Source: Halovivax asiaticus JCM 14624 (GTDB lineage: Archaea > Halobacteriota > Halobacteria > Halobacteriales > Natrialbaceae). From it: a stretch of DNA of 64,000 nt. This document shows positions 58,188 to 64,000 of this stretch, piece by piece (position 1 is the first letter of the stretch; every line of letters starts with the position of its first letter). The stretch lies in the NCBI RefSeq assembly GCF_000337515.1, contig NZ_AOIQ01000006.1, positions 378,265 through 442,264 of the forward strand, read 5' to 3'. Position numbers and translations under genes: made by a program. The notes under the pieces were generated by a model. That model did no database searches, had not been told where the DNA came from, and saw only the letters and a list, made by a program, of their open reading frames with translations.

Positions 58188-59567
58188 TTAGAGACCGGCC
58201 CCACGCCAGGCGACCGGTTCGGCCTCACGGTCGGGGTCGTACCGATGGCAATTGACCGGCCGGCCCCGGTGGGTCGACTGGGTGGGAACTACCTGTTCAC
58301 AGACCGTCGGCAGGACAGACGCGAGTTCCTGACCGGCAGTTTCGACGTCACCCGACGCGACAGCCTCGACGGCCGACCCGATGCGACGATTCAGTTCTTG
58401 ATCCGCGAGCTCCGTGGGAAGGTCGAATTCCTCCCTGACGGTCGCCGCGTCGACATCGCCCACGGTTGTCGGATCGACTGCCGACGGCAACTCGCCCGTT
58501 TCGATGGTAAATCGAAACGCCGCTAGCGTCTGCCACTCCTCGTCGGAGACGGCCAGGTCGGCCGGTGGGATCAGCTCCGGACAGCGGGTGTGAAACCGGC
58601 AACCTGACGGCGGATCACCCGGATCCGGAATCGTGTCGGTGAGCGGGCTTTCGAACGTTCTGTCGCTCGGATCGAGACTCGGTACCGAGTTCATCAGCAC
58701 ACGCGTGTACGGGTGCGCGGGCGACTCGAGAACGTCCTCGATGGGGCCCTGCTCGACGATCTCCCCCAGGTACATGACGGCGACACGATCGCAGAAGAGC
58801 CGAACGACGTCTAGATCGTGGCTGATAAAGAGGATCGAGATATCGTGTTCCCGGCGGATGTCTGCAAGCAACGCGAGAACGTCGGACTGGACGCGCGCGT
58901 CGAGAGCGCTCGTGGGTTCGTCCGCAACGATCAGATCCGGGTTGCAGACGAGCGCTCGCGCGATCGAGATCCGTTGTTTCTCCCCCCCGGAGAACTCGTG
59001 GGGGTATCGATCGGCGTCGTCGCCCGACAGCCCGACGCGTTCGAGGACGTCCTCGACGATCGCGCGCCGACGTGATTCGTCGGACATGCCGTGAAGGGAG
59101 AGAGGCTCCGCGACAGCGCTTCCGACCGTCAACCGTGGATTAAACGCCTCGTTCGGATCCTGAACGACGAGTTGCGCTCTGCGCCTAAACGAGCGAAGAT
59201 TGGGCCCCGAGAGGTCGGTGACCGATTCTCCGTCGAAGACAATTTCGCCGGCTGTGGGTTCCTCGAGGCGAAGAATCGAGTGGGCAGCCGTCGTCTTCCC
59301 GCTCCCCGACTCACCGACGAGGCCCAGAGCCTCACCGCGGCCGATGTCGAAGTCGATACCATCGACGGCGCGCACCCGACCGACCTCGCGGCGAAGGAAC
59401 CCGCGCGTGATGGGATAGTGCTTCTCCAGTCCGCGGACCTCGAGAAGCGGGTCCGAATCAGCCACCACGGGCGATCCCTCGATGTTTGCGCTCGAACTGT
59501 GGTCGACGGCATCGGATTCGGCCTCGGATGTCGCCGCGTGCGGGGAGCCCGCGTTCGTTTCGGTCAT
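58188..59567 (-). CDS. dppF: Peptide ABC transporter ATP-binding protein (DppF/OppF type)
   Basis: A 459-residue ATPase that drives import through DppBC with DppD. Seen: Walker [16 protein letters not shown] near 90-104, Q-loop [12 protein letters not shown], signature [19 protein letters not shown] and Walker [13 protein letters not shown]. The C-terminal Cys-rich tail is CRFHTRCPE and, after an acidic insertion of about 90 residues, a late Cys in VNCHRYDPD. The tail resembles the oligopeptide-transporter C-terminal domain but is longer than usual. ATG 59567 overlaps the dppD stop (ATGA) with GGAGGTG just upstream (59573-59579). Confidence 0.92.
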   Translation of the reverse strand: MTETNAGSPHAATSEAESDAVDHSSSANIEGSPVVADSDPLLEVRGLEKHYPITRGFLRREVGRVRAVDGIDFDIGRGEALGLVGESGSGKTTAAHSILRLEEPTAGEIVFDGESVTDLSGPNLRSFRRRAQLVVQDPNEAFNPRLTVGSAVAEPLSLHGMSDESRRRAIVEDVLERVGLSGDDADRYPHEFSGGEKQRISIARALVCNPDLIVADEPTSALDARVQSDVLALLADIRREHDISILFISHDLDVVRLFCDRVAVMYLGEIVEQGPIEDVLESPAHPYTRVLMNSVPSLDPSDRTFESPLTDTIPDPGDPPSGCRFHTRCPELIPPADLAVSDEEWQTLAAFRFTIETGELPSAVDPTTVGDVDAATVREEFDLPTELADQELNRRIGSAVEAVASGDVETAGQELASVLPTVCEQVVPTQSTHRGRPVNCHRYDPDREAEPVAWRGAGL

Positions 59568-60625
59568 CGCGACACCTCCGATACGGAATGAACTTCGGTG
59601 GACGCATCGAGGACTCGCTCCGGGTCGCCATCTGGGCTGAAATGGACGCACGAAACAGAGTGATCGGCGTCACTATCGAGTGTGTAGAAGTCGGGCTGAT
59701 CGCCGCCTTCGCACGCCGGTTCGGCGTACGGACACTCCGCACGGAAGCGACAGCCGTCCGACGGCAGCTCCCCGCGCGCCGACCGATCGTTTCGTCTCGA
59801 GAGGCCGTCGTAACTGTCGAACAGCGCCTGTGTATACGGGTGGGCAGGCGTGGAGAAGACCGTGTCTACCGGCCCCCGTTCGACGATGGTACCGCCGTAC
59901 ATGACGACGACGCTATCCGCGAGCGAGGCAACGACCCGCAGATCGTGCGTAATCAGCAGGATTGCCGTGTCGTCGTCCGTGAGGTCACGGAGGAGTTCTA
60001 TCAGTTTGGCCTGCACCGTGACGTCGACGGCCGTCGTTGGCTCGTCGGCGACGAGCAGGTCCGGGTCTGCGGCGAGCGCGATGGCGATGGCGACGCGCTG
60101 GCGCATGCCGCCGGAGAACTCGTGTGGGTACTCGTCGATCCGATCGTCGGCTCGCGGGATACCGACCTTTCGGAGGAGGGAGATGGCGCGTTCGCGAGCG
60201 GACGTACCCGACCGCTGTCCGTGGATCGTCATCGCTTCGACGATCTGATCGCCGACCGTGTAGACCGGATCCAGTGCTTGTTGTGGGTTCTGGAAGACGT
60301 GGGCGATCCGATCGCCGCGGATCGATCTGAGCTCCCGCTCGCTCGCACCGTCGATCCGTTTGCCGTCGAACGTGATTTGCCCGTCGGTGATCCGGGCAGG
60401 CGGTTGGGGGACGATGCCGGTGAGCGATTCGCACGTGACGCTCTTCCCGCTACCCGATTCGCCCACGATGCAGACCGTCTCACCGCGATCGACGGAGAAA
60501 CTCACGCCGTCGACCGCGGGGAACTGCTCGCGTTCCGTCTCGATGAAGGTTCGGAGACCGTCCACCGAGAGAAGAGGTTCGTTCGATCGCGTCGACGTCG
60601 TCGTGGAGTTTGCGTTCGATGACAT
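59564..60625 (-). CDS. dppD: Peptide ABC transporter ATP-binding protein (DppD/OppD type)
   Basis: A 353-residue ATPase of the peptide transporter. Walker [17 protein letters not shown] near 52-67, Q-loop HVFQNPQQALDPVY, signature [19 protein letters not shown] and Walker B LLVADEPTTAVD are intact. A Cys-containing C-terminal tail (GCRFRAECPYAEPACEGG) is typical. It starts 3 bp after the dppC stop, and its stop overlaps the dppF start. The three genes form a tight operon, dppC-dppD-dppF, on the minus strand. Confidence 0.92.
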   Translation of the reverse strand: MSSNANSTTTSTRSNEPLLSVDGLRTFIETEREQFPAVDGVSFSVDRGETVCIVGESGSGKSVTCESLTGIVPQPPARITDGQITFDGKRIDGASERELRSIRGDRIAHVFQNPQQALDPVYTVGDQIVEAMTIHGQRSGTSARERAISLLRKVGIPRADDRIDEYPHEFSGGMRQRVAIAIALAADPDLLVADEPTTAVDVTVQAKLIELLRDLTDDDTAILLITHDLRVVASLADSVVVMYGGTIVERGPVDTVFSTPAHPYTQALFDSYDGLSRRNDRSARGELPSDGCRFRAECPYAEPACEGGDQPDFYTLDSDADHSVSCVHFSPDGDPERVLDASTEVHSVSEVSR

Positions 60626-60628
60626 GGA

Positions 60629-61843
60629 TCAGTTGGTTTGTCGGGGATCGAGGGCGTCTCGAAGGGCGTCACCTGATAGTTTGAGCGAGACGAGCGTTAT
60701 CGTCAACGCAATTGCTGGGAGCGTCGAAACCCACCAGAGCTTACTCGACGTCGCTGGTGGGTCGACGTAACTCTGTCCGGTGCTCACGGACAAAGTGAGG
60801 CCCTCCTGGATCGTCGATCCCCACGAGTAGGTTTCGATGTGGTGGAATCCGAGGAACGCGATGCCTGCCTCGACGAGGACGAACAGGGCAAGGAGGTGGA
60901 AGACGGCGGGAACGAGTGTATTCGTGATATTTGGAATGATGTGGCGCCGCCCGATGTACGGGGCCGACGCCCCGAGACTCCGTGCGACGAGGACGTAGCC
61001 GTCCTCACGTCGCTGGAGCGTCTCACTTCGAACGATTCTGGCGATGCCGCCCCAGCTCAGCAGGCCGAAGGTCACCAGTAAGAGCAGTAACGAGACGTTC
61101 CAGTACATGTACCCCATGATGAACACGAGAATCGCGGGAATGCATAGCTGGACGTCTACGTAGCTCATGAGCAGGTCGTCGATTCGGCCGCCCCGAAAGC
61201 CGGCGACGATTCCCACAATCGCCGCGAGGGGAACGACGAATGCGAGAGTGAAGAGCACGACGTCCATCGCGACTGACGCGCCTTCGATCAAAAGGTACCC
61301 CATGGGCTGGCCGCGGTGGTTCGTCCCGAGAGGATTGGCCATCGACCCGTGGCATAACCTCGTGAAGCCGTCCGCCGCGGTTGTCACTTCGCCCGCACAC
61401 TGGTTCGCCCACCCCATCTTGCTCGTGGAACCGATCGGCGGGTTGTACTGGTTTCCGAACGAGATCCGCACGTCGCCGTAAATGGCCGGACCGACGATCC
61501 CGGAGAACGCGAGTAACGAAAGAAATCCCATCGCGATCGCGTGTGCGGGTCTGGAGACGATCCGTCGGACGATCTGTTTCGTTCTGGCACCATGACGGAC
61601 GAGCGGAACACCGACGAATGACCCGATGAAGACCAGTCCAGCGAAGACTAGCCAGTCGAGGGTTTCGACCTCCCAGGTGCCAAGAAAGTATAATCCTGTA
61701 TACGAATCGTACGTATACATCGCGAACAGAACGACCAGTCCGACAACGAAGATGAGCCGCTGTGAGGTTACTAGCGACCGCGTACGCTCTATTTCATTCC
61801 AGTCGACGTCCTCGAATCGATGGCGGGACGGATCCGTGCTCAT
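60629..61843 (-). CDS. dppC: Peptide ABC transporter permease (DppC type)
   Basis: A 404-residue permease. Beyond the usual six helices there are extra N-terminal hydrophobic segments (about 30-52 and 60-80). An extracytoplasmic loop with GSTSKMGWANQCAGE, Cys and LGTNHRGQPMGYLLIEG precedes the core. The EAA-like coupling loop is VARSLGASAPYIGRRHIIPN near 305-324. ATG 61843 is preferred over the upstream frame. The TATA element CTTTATATG lies 34 bp upstream. It heads the minus-strand operon and diverges from dppB, which is unusual. Confidence 0.9.
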   Translation of the reverse strand: MSTDPSRHRFEDVDWNEIERTRSLVTSQRLIFVVGLVVLFAMYTYDSYTGLYFLGTWEVETLDWLVFAGLVFIGSFVGVPLVRHGARTKQIVRRIVSRPAHAIAMGFLSLLAFSGIVGPAIYGDVRISFGNQYNPPIGSTSKMGWANQCAGEVTTAADGFTRLCHGSMANPLGTNHRGQPMGYLLIEGASVAMDVVLFTLAFVVPLAAIVGIVAGFRGGRIDDLLMSYVDVQLCIPAILVFIMGYMYWNVSLLLLLVTFGLLSWGGIARIVRSETLQRREDGYVLVARSLGASAPYIGRRHIIPNITNTLVPAVFHLLALFVLVEAGIAFLGFHHIETYSWGSTIQEGLTLSVSTGQSYVDPPATSSKLWWVSTLPAIALTITLVSLKLSGDALRDALDPRQTN

Positions 61844-61872
61844 GAAGGACGAGTGGGAATCACTGGCAATGC

Positions 61873-61881
61873 CATATAAAG
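61873..61881 (-). promoter_or_regulatory. TATA element of dppCDF
   Basis: CTTTATATG on the minus strand, about 34 bp upstream of ATG 61843. It is a strong match to an archaeal TATA box. Confidence 0.6.
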
Positions 61882-62010
61882 TTGTCTGACCACTTACGCT
61901 ACCTGTCGAACATATTGGCAACAACCAACGGCAACTACAAGTGCGACCAAATGATCCAAGGACGGACGGGCAACGACCAGCCCAGCGGACCGACGTGTCT
62001 GAAATCGGAA

Positions 62011-62020
62011 ATTATTTTAC
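62011..62020 (+). promoter_or_regulatory. TATA element upstream of the dppB leader ORF
   Basis: ATTATTTTAC is centred 28 bp upstream of ATG 62044 and 171 bp upstream of dppB. Spacing indicates that the leaderless start is the small upstream ORF. Confidence 0.55.
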
Positions 62021-62043
62021 GTGTTAACAGATACCACCTGACG

Positions 62044-62190
62044 ATGTCCGCCAGGCTGGAACGAGTACGCAACCGACGCACGCGCAGCATCCGAGCGGTT
62101 GATATTCCCCCGGAAAACCGGTCGCGAACGGCCGAGCCAGGGCGTCAGAGCGTGGTCGAACCCGATCGGGAGCCGAGGCGATTGCGATGA
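62044..62190 (+). CDS. 48-codon leader ORF coupled to dppB
   Basis: From ATG 62044 a basic 48-residue frame (Arg-rich; begins MSARLERVRN) ends in TGA at 62188-62190, overlapping the dppB ATG (ATGA). The TATA box 28 bp before the ATG suits a leaderless transcript. Its basic composition is unlike haloarchaeal proteins, so the peptide may have no function. Its translation could nonetheless deliver ribosomes to dppB. Confidence 0.4.
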   Translation: MSARLERVRNRRTRSIRAVDIPPENRSRTAEPGRQSVVEPDREPRRLR

Positions 62191-63128
62191 GCCTCGGTCG
62201 ACTCTTCGCCAAACGGATCGCGCTCGGCTTCGTCGCCGCATGGACGGTGCTGACGATCGTCTTTGCGGCCTTCAATCTGAGCGAGGACTGGGTCCTCGCA
62301 GGAATCGAAGGCCAGATGCGTTGGGGCGGCGCGAGCGAAGCGGAGGTCGAAGCGCGAACGAGGGAGTACATGGCGTCACGCGGGCTCGACGAACCACTAC
62401 TCGAACGATACGTCGACTGGATGGGCCGGATGCTCACGTTCGACTGGGGACAATCGATCACGTCGGGTGAGCCGGTGATCGGGTTGGTCCGAGAGGGACT
62501 AGTACGAACCGCAGCGTACGTCGTCCCCGGCATCACGCTGGCGATCGTACTCGGCATCGGGTTCGGCCTGTACGCCGCACTCCGACCCGAAAGTAGACTG
62601 GCGGGCCTCGGTATCGGCACCGCGTACCTCGCGTTCGCCGTCCCGAACTTCTGGGTCGGTGGCATGCTCTACTCGCTCGACGGAACCGCCTTCGACGCAC
62701 CGCCCGTCCTGTTCGATTCGATTCTCCCGATCGTGCTAACAGCGACGACGCTCCTGGGAGGGTACGTAAGTTACGCACGTGCCCACTCGCGCGAGTACGC
62801 GTCCACGCAATTCGTCAAACTCGTCAAAACCAAAGGAGCGGGACCGATCACTGTAGCCCGACACATCGTCCGTAACGCAGCGATCCCGTTCGTCTCCATG
62901 GTCTTCGTCGAGGCACTGGCACTGCTCGTTCTCTCGGTGTTCGTGATCGAAACGCTGTTCGGCATCGACGGGTTCGGAATGCAGCTGTTCACGGCTATCG
63001 AGACGAGAGACTTACCTATCGTCCTCGGGAGCACGTTGGCCATCGTCGCCGTGGGGATCACCGGCAATATCCTCCAGGACATCGCATACACGGCGCTCGA
63101 TCCACGCGTCGACACGGGCGCTCGATAA
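62187..63128 (+). CDS. dppB: Peptide ABC transporter permease (DppB type)
   Basis: A 313-residue inner-membrane permease with six helices. After a start of the family pattern (LFAKRIALGFVAAWTVLTIV) comes the periplasm-side region (LLERYVDWMGRMLTFDWGQS). The coupling loop VKTKGAGPITVARHIVRNAA near 211-230 is present. The translation start ATG 62187 overlaps the leader ORF, and an in-frame TGA at 62100 limits upstream starts. It lies opposite dppC, with 343 bp between starts. A dppA-like gene follows after 346 bp. The transporter probably imports peptides. Confidence 0.92.
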   Translation: MSLGRLFAKRIALGFVAAWTVLTIVFAAFNLSEDWVLAGIEGQMRWGGASEAEVEARTREYMASRGLDEPLLERYVDWMGRMLTFDWGQSITSGEPVIGLVREGLVRTAAYVVPGITLAIVLGIGFGLYAALRPESRLAGLGIGTAYLAFAVPNFWVGGMLYSLDGTAFDAPPVLFDSILPIVLTATTLLGGYVSYARAHSREYASTQFVKLVKTKGAGPITVARHIVRNAAIPFVSMVFVEALALLVLSVFVIETLFGIDGFGMQLFTAIETRDLPIVLGSTLAIVAVGITGNILQDIAYTALDPRVDTGAR

Positions 63129-63474
63129 ATTTCGGTATTCGATCAGGGACGATTCTGCATCCGCAATCGATCCGAATCGCCGCCAGGCCGATCAACAAAA
63201 CCCGACTTTCCAGGCGGCCTCACGACCGTTCGAAACACCCGGCGAATGCGTCCGCGATAGGGTCAAGAGAAATTAAATTTATATCTTCCCCAAAATAGGT
63301 AATTTGAAAGGCCGGGCGAAGGTACCGAAGATAACCAAAGGCCATATCCTTCCACTGCACCGTCTTTTGCCAAACGAACGACGGGTCGTGGCCCTACACA
63401 ACACCTATCGTGTGGGAAGCAGACTCACTCAGAAACAATACTTATATATGGGGTAAGTACACTGTTGACACACA
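63129..63474. other. Intergenic region between dppB and the dppA-like gene
   Basis: About 346 bp without a gene. It includes an AT-rich block (about 63269-63312) out of keeping with the GC-rich surroundings, containing a second TATA-like AAATTTATAT. The strong TATA box CTTATATATG of the next gene is at its end. I see no frame here that could supply the missing N-terminal lobe of the dppA-like protein. Confidence 0.5.
63441..63450 (+). promoter_or_regulatory. TATA element of the dppA-like gene
   Basis: CTTATATATG is centred 29 bp upstream of ATG 63475, strong and at leaderless spacing. Confidence 0.6.
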
Positions 63475-64000
63475 ATGGTGCTAGACCAGGCCAAATCAGC
63501 GACGGACGTTGACCGACGATCGGTTCTGAAGACTATTGGTGCAGGTGGTGGAATCGCTCTCGCCGGCTGTCTCAACGGTGGAGATGACGAGGGCGGCGAC
63601 TTCCCGATGAAAATTACGCTCGAAGTGAACGCGGACAACGACGACCGCCTTGAGATGGTCGAGCTCATCGCAGCCTCCCTCGAAAAAACGGACTACTTCG
63701 AGGCTAAGGTAAAGACGTACGAGTGGACGACGTACGTGAGTCGTGTCATGGGCTCCGAATACCCGAACAAGGGTGTCGTCCCGTGTATCGGACTGGCCGG
63801 GACGTTCAACCCCGGCAGCTTCTGTAACGCCCTCCACCACACGGACAACATCGGACAATGTTGTAACCTGACCGGCGTGGGCAACGAGGAACTGGACAGT
63901 ATGATCGAAGACGCTCGATACGGAATCGAGGTCTCCCAGGACAACGAACTCCGCGGCAAGCGCTACGACGAAGTCTGGAACGAACTCGCCGACAACAAAT
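63475..64000 (+). CDS. Peptide-binding lipoprotein, DppA-like, apparently lacking its N-terminal lobe; 3' end beyond the window
   Basis: From ATG 63475 the frame is open to the right edge (175 codons). It begins with a Tat lipoprotein signal: DRRSVLKTIGAGGG near 13-26, lipobox LAGC with Cys near 32. After only about ten acidic residues it enters FPMKITLEVNADNDDR and KTYEWTTYVSRVMG. In SBP_bac_5 proteins these belong to the C-terminal third, so about 350 residues expected between signal and this region are absent. The usual LAGTFNPGSFCNALHH and GVGNEELDSMIEDA follow. It may be an internally deleted gene or a truncated partner of the adjacent permease. The identification is by family order. Confidence 0.8.
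   Translation, partial: MVLDQAKSATDVDRRSVLKTIGAGGGIALAGCLNGGDDEGGDFPMKITLEVNADNDDRLEMVELIAASLEKTDYFEAKVKTYEWTTYVSRVMGSEYPNKGVVPCIGLAGTFNPGSFCNALHHTDNIGQCCNLTGVGNEELDSMIEDARYGIEVSQDNELRGKRYDEVWNELADNK

Noticed and set aside
61882-62043. Upstream half of the longer frame ending at 62190 as a real gene
   Set aside because: It overlaps the dppCDF promoter region, and its start precedes the TATA box at 62011. Only the part from ATG 62044 is supported.

Overview
The window is chromosomal DNA of a haloarchaeon (class Halobacteria). The proteins are strongly acidic and the DNA is GC-rich. Most starts lie 25-30 bp downstream of an archaeal TATA box with no leader, and a minority carry a GGAGGTG-type Shine-Dalgarno site. 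The gene content is archaeal: mevalonate-pathway HMG-CoA reductase, SMC/ScpA, MfnA, CoaBC, GatCAB, zinc-ribbon topoisomerase I and Tat lipoproteins. I see no rRNA, tRNA, CRISPR array, insertion sequence or replication origin. The genus cannot be fixed from what I can read.

Layout. 1-3872: purL (cut by the left edge), a PHP phosphoesterase and an asparagine-synthase-like protein that lacks the glutaminase cysteine. 4020-8677: an Mrp iron-sulfur carrier and a three-gene membrane redox module (four-cluster ferredoxin, NrfD, small membrane protein) with no catalytic subunit beside it. 9153-16390: gatC-gatA, a small regulator, a TANGO2-like protein, two small membrane proteins, an SDR epimerase and an amidohydrolase. 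16556-26755: hmgA, ppsA, a regulator plus frameshifted PemK/MazF-like toxin, mfnA, metG and pykA. PpsA and Pyk run the PEP/pyruvate step in opposite directions. 26798-30075: NfeD and stomatin/SPFH membrane proteins with small proteins and an odd winged-helix regulator. 30109-36770: a VOC protein, a phosphoribosyltransferase and the condensin operon (coiled-coil protein, smc, scpA). 36951-44761: gatB, a cupin/zinc-ribbon protein, a MATE exporter diverging from topA, a LysE transporter and DoxX. 44906-50587: an HD hydrolase, the methylmalonyl-CoA mutase B12 subunit with MeaB, a dicarboxylate/amino-acid symporter, and a thiolase/DUF35 pair. 50799-58068: an M42 peptidase, a cupredoxin lipoprotein, an SRPBCC protein, an FAD oxidoreductase, an Azf-like SDR, coaBC, a membrane winged-helix protein and hpt. 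58188-64000: a peptide ABC transporter whose genes are split into divergent halves.

How the genes work together. MfnA (probably beta-alanine supply) and CoaBC feed coenzyme A synthesis. GatC, GatA and GatB make one tRNA amidotransferase from two loci. The B12 subunit and MeaB serve propionate-type carbon flow. SMC, ScpA and TopA handle chromosome structure.

The most unusual points are the following. The dppA-like gene joins a Tat lipoprotein signal directly to the C-terminal part of a peptide-binding protein. An 18-bp duplication at the thiolase/DUF35 junction creates a 22-codon coupled mini-ORF. The ferredoxin of the redox module has its twin-arginine motif about 100 residues inside the protein. 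A winged-helix regulator starts with a Tat-like segment. The PemK-like toxin gene is frameshifted. Perfect or near-perfect dyads and repeats lie upstream of ppsA and topA and between gatC and the redox operon.
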